Source: Galaxea fascicularis
Taxonomy: Eukaryota > Cnidaria > Anthozoa > Scleractinia > Euphylliidae
DNA length: 64,000 bases
Assembly (NCBI GenBank): GCA_948470475.1
Contig: OX419338.1
Span: forward strand, 36,280,595-36,344,594
Direction: 5' to 3'
This document shows, one piece after another, positions 53,001 to 64,000 of this stretch. A program made the position numbers and the translations under genes. Position 1 is the stretch's first letter; each line of letters starts with the position of its first letter. The notes below the pieces were generated by a model, which worked only from the letters and a program-made list of their open reading frames with translations, searched no databases and was not told the origin of the DNA.

Positions 53001-56000
53001 AGGGAAATGGAATTTTAGTGTTGGGAACCGGGTTTTAATTCATTGTCTTAACTCTTATGGACAGTTTCTAAATCATTCTACTTATTCATGTAATAATTTT
53101 GGCCAAGTGGGAGAAAAAATGATATTCTACATGCACCCTGATTAAAACCAGCGGTAGTTCAGCAGTTTTCAATTTTATTTAATACTCACCAATAGCCTTC
53201 TTTTGCCACTGCCCAATAAGAGTTTGTAGCTTCTTCTTGGAGGAACACTGCAAATGGAACGAACTGATTTAGATTACACTAATACCCTTGCAGAATACCT
53301 TGAGCACTTCAAAAAGGACTCACCCGTTTCTTCCACTTCTGAAAGCCTCCTTTTAACCGTGCGAGCCTGCAGTGTTTATCAGCCAGCACCTTCCGCTCGT
53401 CCTGGATCATCTTTGTGTCCGCGTACTCGTGCCAGGCTCTCAAACACTTCCGACGAGATGTGTCGAGCTAGAAATACAGTTTCACAAGGTACACGACTAA
53501 AAATTAATTTAAAAAACTAAAGATAACCACTCAGTAGATGAGGATGTGGATCAGTTATGTCAAAAGGGAATGAGTTGTTGCCACTGTCTATATTTTTTTG
53601 CCTGGATTTCCAGTGCTGATGTATTACATGTTATGAATTCACACGGACGCGCAACCTTTGAAAAATCAGTTATTTTGCAGTTGGTATTGTTCGTTACCGG
53701 TTTGTGCATTTGAGTAGCTTGTGTACGCTCTTTTTGGCCTAATGTACAAAGATCCACAACATAAGTACAGCGTCACACACAACTCTGCTCAGGAAACCAC
53801 AGAAACAATCTATTTGCCCTCACAATCTGCTTCAATAAACTTGCTACCATTCCAGAAACACTTTGCAGTCTAGTAAACACCTGGTAATTAGCATTACGAA
53901 AAGCTTACCCAATGCTGCCTAGCAGTAACTTTAGTGTGAAGCTCCCTTCTCCATGTTGCCAAAGTTTTTACCATCAATTCGTTGATTTTGTTATTAGTGA
54001 GATAATTCAATAGCTCCTTCTGCAGTTTCCTCTGTCGCGTGTATTTAAGCCACGTCCTAAATGTTAAGCTAAGAGGCAAGTTTCTCCAGTGAAGGATGGT
54101 TTCCGTGGCCATCAATTCACGGTCCCTCAACTCGCTTTGGGTGCTACGACCAGTGAACGAAGTACACGAAGCCGTGCTCATACGGTCCTCCTAAAGAAAG
54201 ATCCACAGTTAACTTTTCTCAAGTGTTTATCTGCAATTTTAGTTATCAATCTCGGAAGAATTTAGCTCCACGTCAATACGTTTTCGTAAAGTATGCAGAC
54301 CCAAATGAAGAATGATCCTCGTTGTTGTGATTTTCATGTCCGCAGTTCACATATGATTTATTTCGTCTCATCATTCACAGTACGGACTATAACTGTCCAC
54401 CCGTACACTCCCACATATCATAACACTATCAGCTACCATCCCCCCCGCCCGTCCTTCTCCTACCTCATGGTCCGACTCGCTGCTTCCTGAATGGATCCCT
54501 GTATCATCCTCTGACTTGACAGGGGAGAAGTCTTGATACCTGATGGGAGGGGTCGACGGTAAATGGTGCTCTGGACTAGGAGAGGGGGCGGGGCTAGTAT
54601 GGTTTGAATTGACCACAAAAGGAGACACAGGACGGGAGTCTCGAAGAATGGATATGGGGGACAGGGGTCGAGTGTTGAGACTCCCTGGCCTCAGCAGATG
54701 GTCAATCTGGTCTATTCGTCCTGGCAGCGAGGCGGTCTGAAAGTGAATGCAAAACAGATAAATGACAAAATTGGCGGTTAGACTCACTGTAATTGAAGAC
54801 AGTCACCTTTTTCATTTGACCGGAGTAAGACTAAAAAGTCTTGTGAATGCAAATTTATTACGCGGTCTCAAAGATACATGTACAAATGATGAATCCAATA
54901 AAGACAACGTAATTGAATGGTGGATATTATAAACTCTGAAGGCTAGCGTTAAAAATGAAAAATAAATAAATACTGTGTTTATAGTGGAAGCGCACTTGGC
55001 TATCCTAGCTAGTTTACAGGCACTCCACTTAAATCCAAGAACCAAATAATTCAACTTAACATAACATGGTGAGAATCCCAACTGGCGGAGGCAAACCAGT
55101 TGGCTATTTACAAGGATGACCGAGGAGTTGAACCAGGCACTTACCCAGAACAACACCAGCTAGTGGTTAGAGCGGGATTTGAACCCAGGTCACCGCATTG
55201 AAATCCAGCGTCCTTAAAGTATGCCCAGTATACCCTTTAACGCACGAACGAACAAGTCGACATTATTTTTCTAGTTTCCCTGATGTTTGTAAACGAATCA
55301 ATGACAAAACACCCGGAAGTAAACCTCAGTTTCAACTTACATCATCGTCCCTTTCCTTGGGTGGCATACCAAATATGAAAACACTACCGGAACCTCTCCT
55401 TACTGAAGCACCATACCCCGAGGAGGTTAGCGCATCAGACATGGTTGGCGACCCGAGGGTCGACGCGAATGTGGACCCGAGAGTAGAGCCAAGGGTATTA
55501 CGGAAAGGTGAAGCAGCGAATGATCCGAACGAGGAGTCCAGACCTGACAGAGAGGTGGCAAACTGCTGCATTTCCCGCTGAAGAATTTCTGTAGTAAATC
55601 TGCGCCAGGCTTGGAATACCTTCCTGAGAAAGCTTTCTTTTCTCGCTTGGGCGTGATCTCTGAACGAAGGGAACAAGCGACAATGAGACTAATTTAAAAA
55701 CAAATTTGGTATTATCAACAGAGTTGATAAATGTAAATTGACCACCGTACAGGGATTCTAAAAGCTGACGTTTCGAGCGCTAGCCCTTCGTCAGAGCGAA
55801 TAGCGAAGGGCTAGCGCTCGAAACGTCAGCTTTTAGAATCCCTGTAGGGTGGTCAATTTACATTTATCAACTCTGTTGATAATACCAAATTTGTTGTAAT
55901 TTAAAAACAGTTCAACAACGATGCATATTTGATAAGCGACCATTTGAATAGTTATACCCCTCAATTTCACCTTGACTATCTCGCAACAGGTAATTGTGAA

Positions 56001-59000
56001 CCGCACCACAGGAAAGTATTGCCCAATAGGCCATATTCGTATTCTCGATATTGAACTGGATCTAGCATGAAGTGGAGGCTCTTGAGGGGAAATCTTTTCA
56101 TATGAGCCTCCACTTCATGCTAGATGCAGTTCAATACCGAGAATACGAATATGGGCTATTGTATTTCCTTAGTCAAATGCTAATTGGATATATTTCAAAA
56201 GCAGACTTGAGATAAACAATGACATTCTTGCCGAATGCGATGTATTTTTCTTTCAGTTTAGTCTTCATGGATTTGGCGATTTACTGCATGAAATATTTTG
56301 CCCAACTTCAATGCTAATATTGTCTACGGCTGTGTTCAAGAAACTGAAAGAAACTGGCTGCCTTTAAATTATTCTTTTGTTCATATTCAAAATAGCCTCA
56401 CTAACCTCGTTTTTGAGACAAAAATTCCAAAGAATTTGTTATCCGAAGCGAGGTTAGTGAGGCTATTCTGAATATGAACAAAAGAATAATTTAAAGGCAG
56501 CCATTTTTGCAAAGGGTCTATTAAATGAGTCTTTTCACCTGGCCCATTCCTCCACGCGGTACCTTCTAAGCCACACGACCCAGGCTTCTCTCAAAACCAT
56601 GCTCTTGTGGAACTCGTCAGCAGTTTCGTTTTGCCGAAAGCGGACTTCTTTCTGTTGCTCAGCAGACGTCCGCCAAAATTTGAAAGACCATCTGACTAGT
56701 AATGTATTCCGCGCCTGATTAAAGGAAAGACAGCAAACGTAACGTTAAACACGCATCGCATTATTTCCGTTACTTACAGACCTTAACGAAACTTGTGTCA
56801 AATAAAGCTACGCTAAACCGCTAGTTCTTCCTGTAACTAACAAATAACCTGCTTGTTTGTCACTAAATTGAACTTCTTGGTTTAGGAGCTATATTCACCT
56901 CTTTTCCAGTTTCCTCCACCTTCTCCTTGGCCCTGGTTTTAACCTTCTGTTTCCACGCGGTGTAGTACCTTTCCATCAGTTGGAATCTGCGCGCGCGCAT
57001 TTTCAGTCTGTCGTGCCGCTGGTTCTTGACATACGCTGTTCAATAAAAAAAAAAAACGTCACCGGCTACGTATACAGAGAACATGTACCAAAACAGATGT
57101 TCTTTCCTCCCTCCATATACAGGACATGGAATATGGAAAATAGGATCAGTCTTTGGCGGTCTAACAAAGCATGTGTTTCTCTGGTTTCCGAGTTCACTAC
57201 CTCTTTAATTTAAACAAAAATGTGTAATGGGTTATTAGCGTTTGGTAACATATTCTTGGTTTACCCCTCGATAAGCCAAACATATGCATTGGAGGCATCC
57301 TTACTTTTCCAAGCTGTAAATGCCCTCGAAAGTTTACTCTCCATCAATGTCTCCACAACTTCTCTTTCTTTCATGCGAAGGTATGCTCGATCTCTGCAAA
57401 GAAAAGAAATAGATACATAAACAAATACAAAAATAAATAATCAATCGCACAATTTGTAGCCGCGTAAAAGTAAATGACAGTTTAATAGATATGTGTTGAA
57501 CAAAGCTTTACCTCCAAAACAGAAAGTATTTGTCAATAATTTTCTCCGTTGCGCGTGACTTTTGATCAACAATGTGTTTCTGTCGATGCACGTGTAGTCG
57601 CCATGCGTCAAACACCCTGAAACAACATTGAAACACAGATACAGCTCAACATAATCTGGACATTCAGGGTTTTTCTTTTCAGGCGGCGACTGGCGATTTT
57701 CGCCGCCACTGAACGACTCACTTGCGGCAACTGGGCGCCAAAGAATATCGCTGTTGTTAAAAATAATTTTTGCTGACGCGTGTTTTACACCTCCGCCTGC
57801 ATCGCTCAAGTCGACCGCAACTTCATTTGAAAAGGAAACCCCTGACTGCACAATTACTTTAATTGGCAGTGCGAGTGTACTATGCATGATAACACTTGGA
57901 TGACGTCACAATGTAGTAAAAACAAATACGTACCCTGCTTGGCGCAGGCGAGTAATGGGACTGTTGTTATAATGACCATTTTCCGTGCGTTACCAGAGTG
58001 CACACGCACTGGCAAATGGAACCTATTTCTTTTACACATTTCTTGGATCAATGCCAGTATCTGGGCAACTGCGCACCTACCCCTCCTTTAACCCATCATT
58101 AACACTGACTTATTATAACTTGTTGGGTTAGGGGAGGGGTAGGTGCGCAGTTACCCAGCTTTTACTTTCTTTGCCTCGTGACGTTATACGTCTATGCTTG
58201 CAAAGTCCTGAATAAAAACGCGAGGTTTACACCGTCCACTCTATAATACGCACAATAAGCATACCTGGTCATTTCTTTCCTATCTCTTCTCGCCACCATG
58301 GGTGAAATAATCTGCTGTTCTTGGTTCACAACTCTCCACGCTTGAAGGACTCGAGCTTTGTAGTTTCGCGTCAGAATAGCTCGTACTCTCAACACCTTCT
58401 CATTCTCTGCGTCTACTCTTCGTTTCTGTTGTCTCCATTTCTTGAACATTCCTGAAATCAAGAGAGAAATGCATCTTAATCATCAGTAATGAGGTGCAGA
58501 GCCAGTAACGTCCGCGTAATCAGAACACATTATCCGTAATATCTGTGTATATCTGAGTATCACGTACTCTTCATGATCAGCTGTTCCCAAATGCTGCGGT
58601 TGTCAATCCATCTTTGCTCCAGGTATTTCCTCTTGAGCAGACTTTTCCATGCTTCACAAGCTTTCCTGTTGATCAGATAACAGGCACTTTAAACGAAATA
58701 CGTGAAATATTACAGAGTTACTCAACTTTTCTATCTTATAAGTGAGGAAGTGTTCAAGCACTCACGATGCTGTTGTCATGGGTGGGTCCCTAAAAATACT
58801 CTTCCGTTACTCAGATTGCCTGCATCGTAATTTTTCGACTATTACCTTGTGCAGCGTCTGGTCCAATTGGTTTTCACCTTCTTTCTGAACTTAACAACCT
58901 CCATTGCAAACAACCAACGATCCATCATTTTTCTTGACACAAGTTTGTTCTTCTTTTCAGTCAACTGGAATTCCTTTTTCCTGAGAAAAAAATGGTTATG

Positions 59001-62000
59001 ATAAAAATCAATACCCGAACACCTTGAACATTCTTGGCGCGATAAAGATATGTTCCTCCGATGGAAGATGGACGTAATGAGGACAGTACTTTAGTTCATT
59101 TCCTCCAGATGGGCCCCCGAGGAGTAGGGCCAGATTGTGACAGAAATACATCCATACACATTCGGACTCCCGGCGGCCAGAATTAACGACAAAAAAATCC
59201 ATTAACTTCATTTGCTTTTAAATTCTTAAGACTAATTCAGCGATTAATTGTGTTTACTAACCCAAGTAGGTGCCTTATTCTCACATGTTCTCTCCAGTTA
59301 TTGAACATGATACTTGTGAGCATGCGTTCTAGTGTCCCAACAAACGTTCTCCGTGTCTCCGTCTGTTGCTTTGTGTGGCTTGACCATCTGTTGAAGAAAC
59401 GACGCTTTTTTCCCTGTAATAGAAATATAATTTATAACATTTCAAAGAGGACAGACAGTAATCCAAGGAGTCCCATTTACATGGTGATGTTAAATACTAT
59501 CATATGGATGATCAACACACTGTTGTTTAATATCCACACATTCAAAACAAAATGCTGAAAAGTTTAAACATCCGCTGTACCTTTTTGGCCAAAGCTTTAC
59601 AGAGGTGACGATGGATAACCTTCCTCTTGTATCGCAAGAACCACAGTTTGAAAATCTTCCTATAAAAACGAGGGACAAAGATTTGAACGAGCTGAATGTG
59701 TCAGCTGAACGGTTGACATACAGTAAAAGAGACGTTTGACGCCGGTTACTTGGAGTACTGATTGGCGCACCGTACTGGCTTCATCTGCTACGATTGGTCA
59801 GAGCTATTTGGAAAATTTATTCCCTGGCAAAGCAACTCACCTCTGCAGTCCATTGTTGTACCTTCTGTCAGCTCGTCTGTTCATCAGCCGGATTTGCCAA
59901 TGATGAAAAGCCTGTTTGACCAGTTTGTGACGGTGGTATTCTTTGCACATGCTCTGGAACCGTAGCCGAATGATTCTGTAAAATAAGAGACATTACAGTA
60001 GTTAGTGACACGAACAACCACCGCATACGTGTGTGTTTGAAATTTAAAAGTTGCGAAAAGACATCCCGGAAATGCATCGGGCTGCAGGATTCAAAGAACA
60101 TCAGTCCGTGTATAAACTGCCTTCACAAGTTCAAACAGAATCACAGTTAAGTCAATATAAATTGCCTTACTTTGCATATTGCGTCCAGTTCTTCCAGCAA
60201 TACATAGCTTTTATGAGAAGGCGTTTCCTGGAAAAGAATGATGCGCTAACTCAGTCAAGTTTTCAAAAAAGGCAAAAATGTGAGATGATACAGTTGCAGG
60301 TCACAAAGCACTCAAAAGGAAAAAGAGCACAAAATCCACTTCAGTTTGGTTTTATTGAAATAGTTGAAAATGTAAAATGGCCATCGTACAGGGATTCTAA
60401 AAGTTGACGTTTCAGAGCGAATCCATCTGTTGATGAAAGCTTCTCCCCAACCGACCCAGCACCACAGTTTCCTCCATTTACGCAAAATCCACTTCACAGA
60501 TAAACAAACAAACACTAATTTTGTAAAGTGTTTTCAGTTCTGCTACTTCCCTTTAACACCTTAACTCTTGCAGCCAGATGGAGGTCAAAAAACAAGATTC
60601 TCGATATTTTTTACTTACGAGGTCAAATTATGCGCCACAACAGCCTTCTGGGTATTTTCTTTCCACTCAGCAAACAACCTAGCTTGCAAGTGTTCTTCAT
60701 AATGAACCCTGTCATAAAAAAACAGAAAAGGAAAAAAAAACAGTAGTTATACCTCGTGTGCTAAGATTCATCAAGATATCTCTAAGTTGGTAAGGAAAAC
60801 TTTATTTCCACAGGGTGGTGCATTCAGCTCGAAGGCTTGTATCCTTAGTGGCCCTGTCACTAAAACTACGAGTGGTGAAACAGTTTTTGTTGATTTTTCG
60901 AAGAAACAAAACTAGTTTGAACTATACATATCCATCCTCACTATCTGCATAGTTATGAATAGTTTTAAACTTGACCGTTGCACTAGCTAAATAATAGGTT
61001 TTACAAGACGTAAGTAAGTCTTTGGGCTTTTTTAGAGTTGACATACATCTATTTACAAAAGTTATCCATCTCATACCTGGCGACTTCCTTCAACCGTGTT
61101 TTCACCACTTTCTGCGTTGAATACAGTCGCCAACGGTGCCAGCTCTTGGTTAGCAGTCCAATTCTGAACAGGAAAAACAATCCTTGACAATCAACTATGA
61201 TGTGAACAAACCTATGCGAGCTGGCATTTGAAAAGGTGCATGAACGAGAGCCCCACAAAGATGAACCACAGATGTCGCATTCTACAAACGAAGAAAAATC
61301 TTCGAGAGGACCATAACTACATGTATCTCCGCAGTTTGACTAATAGACTGAATACAAGCAAACTTTATCCTCTTAATCCTCTCAGTACACGCCGCATATC
61401 AGTAAACACGCTGCAGAAACGAGTTTTCCCTCAAAAACTTTCGACAACAATTTCTGTTTTCAAATTTGTTTTCTATATCATCACCAAAGATTCGAATAAA
61501 AGAATTAAAATAAAGGAGACGATAAACAATAATTTAACAATGATACAATATTATTTTGAGTTCCAGAAAATCCCAACTGTTAATAAGTATTAATGATTAC
61601 ACAAGAAAAAAGAAAATGACCAAGAAACACTTGTTGAATTTTTGCATGTACTTTTGTTAATAAACCTCAACACAGCTCCTAACATTTTAGAAAACTAAAT
61701 TCCTGTGCTAAACAACATTATTCAAGCATTAACTGTTAAAAAAGAAAACAAAGACCTATCTTTATGATTCCAATCTTCCCGCATAGTACCATAAAACCAA
61801 TAAACGAAACGACAGCGAAACATAACACCGCATTTTTTTCTTTTTTAGGCGCATCCTTTCGCGCGTTTCATCATTGCAATTGTAAAACAGCAAAGCATTG
61901 TATGTACGACTGCCTATGGACTCAAAATTCAGTTGCTTGTTTTAGTGTCAAATCATCGACTTTTAGTGTAAATGGAAATACAGAAACTTAAAGAAGTTGT

Positions 62001-63858
62001 TCTATAAATTCAAAATCAAACATACTTATAATGCAGTGATGCGACTCCATTCTTTTGTTCTGTTTCATACTTCAATTTCCATCTTTTGTAGTTCTTTGAT
62101 AAAACATGTCTGTCGGCCATGCTTTCCATCAATGCTTCCCTAAAATTATTAAGCAGCTACTTCTGTGTGACTTAACATATATTCATAAAGAAATGAAGAG
62201 CTTCCCGCAAAAGAGGTGCGTATATCGGTTTTTTTTTTTTTCTAAACCTCTCTAAATATAAAATTTTTTAAAGTGCGTCTTTGACGGTTTTTTTTTAAGC
62301 GTCAACTTTTGAAGCCATTTTAATAGCCTTAGGAAGCTTGTTACACATCACAAATGCCTGATCACGCCAAGTTTGACGTTTGAGACCTGTACATCCAACA
62401 AAGCAAGATCACTGGATCAAAGAGAGCTTCAAATAGATGACTCTTTCCTGATAAAATCTGAGATAAACTGTAATTATAAAATGATTTGGTTATTTACAAA
62501 ATACACACTGCTTATGATGTCATATATGAAGTTCTACAAAATACAGTGAAAACCAGTTAAGCAAAGTTTGAAATGCACAAACACTGAACTCAGCAGCAAT
62601 TAATTCACAATAAAGTTGATACCGAGTTTGATATACAGACACAAAGGTGGCAGGAATATCTCACACTACTGCACTATGTCTTTCATGTACATAAAATGCA
62701 ATTCATTAAGGAGGCTGTAAAACATTTTATTGATAAAGATGGTTGATCACACCTGTCCTGGCCAACTTTAAACATGTGCCACTTGTCAAATGCTTCCCTG
62801 AGTCTTGCTGTCACCTTCATCTGTACACATCTTTGCCACTGAATATGACAGAAAATTAAATAAAAATTAATGTTTTTGTCCAACATTAATTGAGCGTAAT
62901 TTCCACAAAAATTGGTAGACCTATTAAAAAAATTAAAATAAAACATAATGTCACATCTCATGTACCATCATCATCATTATTTCACTAGCGTTTCCACGTG
63001 TACAAGAAAAATACCATAAAAACTGAAACTGCTAATAAAAAGAATGATAATTACAGTAACAATAGCTAACTAATCCGTGGAAATCCCCCTAAAAATAGCT
63101 TAGGGTAGGAAAGAAACCATTTAATTTAAATAATATCACAAAACATTTTTCTCCTTTTTTTTTTTTCAATATGATAATAGGTTGGTCTTACCAATGCAGA
63201 CAAAAGTGCATTACAGACCTTAAGCCAGTACTTTGCCATAATCCTAGCAGTAATTCTGGTTTGGAGTTCAACAGTGGCTTGCTTCTGTTGATTGACAGCA
63301 AATCTTAATGCCCTTAGCCCTTTCTGCAGTGTTTGTTTCCTCCGCAGTTGATCAGCCTTTTCTTGCTGAGCTTGCCTAGCATTGCGCCAAGCTACAAAAC
63401 ATTTCTGCTGCATCTCTGTTTGCCAGAAATTCACAGCACTTCAAGAAAAAACAAGAGAATTTTGTTGCCTTGATTTTGTTCACTAGTACATTTACACTGA
63501 GATTTTTAACTAAATCTGATGATTTGATGCACAAATAACATTCTTATGTACAGTGCACATGTACTACTTCCCAGCTACACTATACTAAGGAAACAGCTTT
63601 GCTTGAAAAGGGTAAAATATGCTTATTAAATTATGTTTGTTTTTATTAATTCATTTGTTTCATTTACAGCCGTATGTGCAAGTCCCTGTCCCCGCCATGA
63701 GACAGAAACCCTTTCAGTGTACTTCCACTTACAATGGCCATGGTAAAATGTGAACTTCAAAACTAGTTTCTTGGAAAACTTAAGCCAAATTTAGAATTTT
63801 TAGATGAAGCCACCTCTGTCAGTATCGCAAGTTCTTTGCACTTCCAAAACTGCCACAG
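44031..63858 (-). CDS. SFI1: SFI1-like centrin-binding-repeat protein (5' part missing)
   Basis: Sfi1 proteins bind centrin through Trp-centred helical repeats at centrioles and basal bodies. Exons in order: 63814-63858, 63192-63438, 62753-62838, 62026-62139, 61077-61163, 60619-60708, 60171-60227, 59841-59975, 59581-59659, 59262-59413, 58846-58980, 58568-58665, 58265-58451, 57512-57616, 57305-57393, 56899-57035, 56539-56714, 55341-55659, 54464-54736, 53909-54190, 53324-53467, 53190-53247, 52585-52729, 51923-52013, 51625-51684, 51454-51511, 51145-51289, 50619-50709, 50255-50425, 49737-49778, 49472-49511, 48424-48568, 48169-48259, 47746-47928, 47065-47124, 46745-46802, 46523-46667, 46149-46239, 45877-46059, 45526-45585, 45265-45308, 44857-44992, 44306-44416, 44031-44147. 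All joins keep frame except the first, where an exon may be missed. About 1786 residues show AFxxW-type repeats (AFDKW, VFDAW, LARSFKTW). A Ser/Pro-rich linker (54464-55659) separates two repeat arrays. The stop codon is at 44031-44033. Confidence 0.8.
45877..47124 (-). repeat. SFI1 exon cassette D (60-58-145-91-183)
   Basis: Exons 47065-47124, 46745-46802, 46523-46667, 46149-46239 and 45877-46059 have lengths 60, 58, 145, 91 and 183 and splice phases 0/0, 0/1, 1/2, 2/0, 0/0, matching cassettes B and C in order. The 183-base exon encodes VCRMFHQW... and CLREWKKFTLKSRAEK, homologous to the same exon of cassette C. Another 60-base exon (45526-45585) follows and seems to start a fifth, altered copy. 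Confidence 0.85.
47746..49778 (-). repeat. SFI1 exon cassette C (42-40-145-91-183)
   Basis: Exons 49737-49778, 49472-49511, 48424-48568, 48169-48259, 47746-47928. Phases equal those of cassettes B and D. The first two exons are each 18 bases (six codons) shorter than in B and D. In the 91-base exon the usual Trp position reads LLCLRQY, so one repeat has lost its Trp. The 183-base exon encodes LARSFKTW and CLVKWKKFMLRCKAEK. Confidence 0.85.
49586..49712. repeat. Palindromic MITE (CCGGTTGTTCAAA family), copy 2
   Basis: Same termini and GGATAGCGCTATCC blocks as 30956-31102; shares ATAAGTAATGGGAAAGCTAA with it. In an SFI1-like intron, between two cassette C exons. Confidence 0.9.
50255..51684 (-). 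repeat. SFI1 exon cassette B (60-58-145-91-171)
   Basis: Exons 51625-51684, 51454-51511, 51145-51289, 50619-50709, 50255-50425. The lengths equal cassette D except that the last exon is 171, four codons shorter. That exon encodes LARSFRFW and CFEEWHEYTLEIRADK, aligning with cassettes C and D. Confidence 0.85.
51045..51156. repeat. 60-base tandem duplication covering a splice donor
   Basis: GTTCTCCTATGGACATTTTA, then GGTATTGCAAACACTGTAAT and TTACCTCTTCAT, occurs twice (near 51045 and 51105). The right copy includes the donor and last exon bases of the 145-base exon ending at 51145; the left is a decoy donor without exon body. Confidence 0.9.
51923..53467 (-). repeat. SFI1 exon cassette A (144-58-145-91, no 183 exon)
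   Basis: Exons 53324-53467 (144), 53190-53247 (58), 52585-52729 (145), 51923-52013 (91). The phases match the other cassettes. No counterpart of the 183-base exon is found between 51684 and 51923, so the 91-base exon should splice straight to cassette B's 60-base exon. Both borders are phase 0, so frame is kept. The 144-base exon holds two repeats (KCLRAWHEYA, GGFQKWKKR). Confidence 0.75.
55040..55206 (-). mobile_element. tRNA-derived SINE
   Basis: On the minus strand: GGATTTCAATGCGGTGACC, B-box GGGTTCAAATCCC, then CTCGGTCATCCTTGTAAA and GCCAACTGG, the same body as the copy at 10121. In an SFI1-like intron. Confidence 0.7.
55701..55893. repeat. Near-perfect palindromic MITE (ACGTTTCGAGCG family)
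   Basis: Arms of about 95 bases (CAAATTTGGTATTATCAACA at the left; TCTAAAAGCTGACGTTTCGA inside) mirror each other around GTCAGAGCGAATAGC. A fragment of the same family (ACAGGGATTCTAAAAGTTGA) is at 60390-60420. Confidence 0.9.
56024..56161. repeat. Palindromic MITE
   Basis: Arms CAATAGGCCATATTCGTATT and their inverse, with GCATGAAGTGGAGGCTC and its inverse inside; short loop near 56090. Confidence 0.9.
56356..56503. repeat. Palindromic MITE
   Basis: Arms of about 55 bases: GGCTGCCTTTAAATTATTCT through ATAGCCTCACTAACCTCG, mirrored at the right; loop about 35 bases. Confidence 0.9.
58061..58159. repeat. Short palindromic element
   Basis: CTGGGCAACTGCGCACCTAC with CCCTCC at the left is mirrored by GGAGGGGTAGGTGCGCAGTT with ACCCAG at the right; loop about 45 bases. 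In an SFI1-like intron. Confidence 0.85.
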
Positions 63859-64000
63859 CTGGAAGAAAAAGTCTGCATTTTCATCATCTTGCAGTCTCAA
63901 ATTTACCATTCCTGTCTTGTACTTTTTCTGTAATTAACCCACATAATTGACGCATCAATTATTACAACCCAAGCCACATTGCCACTGAAAATGTGGTTTT

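Overview
The window is nuclear DNA of an animal with small exons, GT-AG introns and many interspersed repeats. The gene set (ILKAP, LIG3, GAPDH, CDK11, an ER-type JmjC protein, a Shaker-type potassium channel, an SFI1-like protein), the modest intron sizes, and the many short palindromic MITE-like elements and tRNA-derived SINEs suggest an anthozoan cnidarian, most likely a stony coral. That assignment is inference; the species cannot be read from the sequence. I built the exon models by hand from splice sites, reading frame and recalled family sequences.

Layout. 1-4537 (minus): most of a PP2C phosphatase, ILKAP, with its last exon(s) beyond base 1. About 200 bases separate its start codon from that of LIG3 (4740-18487, plus), a complete 27-exon DNA ligase 3. 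LIG3 converges on GAPDH (19902-24141, minus, 7 exons, complete). CDK11 (26532-34669, minus, 13 exons, complete) and a predicted ER-lumenal JmjC/EF-hand protein (36024-40272, minus, 10 exons, complete) follow. A Kv-type channel (41100-43060, plus, 2 exons) diverges from the JmjC gene. The last 20 kb (44031 to beyond 64000, minus) is the 3' part of an SFI1-like gene; 44 exons are visible and its 5' end lies outside.

The seven genes are unrelated housekeeping, repair, signalling, excitability and centriole genes; nothing suggests an operon or one joint pathway. The most distinctive structures are: (1) a five-exon cassette with recurring exon sizes and splice phases, repeated four times in the 3' half of the SFI1-like gene; (2) a PAR-binding zinc finger (PBZ) on its own exon in LIG3, between the catalytic core and the BRCT domain; (3) a possible dual-start arrangement in LIG3 with an overlapping upstream ORF; (4) a JmjC protein with a signal peptide, EF-hands and a C-terminal HTEL; (5) a Kv channel with a changed S4 charge and no PVP motif in S6.

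Repeats: about fifteen inverted-repeat elements, four tRNA-derived SINE copies, several tandem duplications (two of them covering a splice donor), minisatellites and microsatellites, nearly all in introns or between genes. I saw no rRNA, true tRNA, CRISPR, prokaryotic or viral gene.
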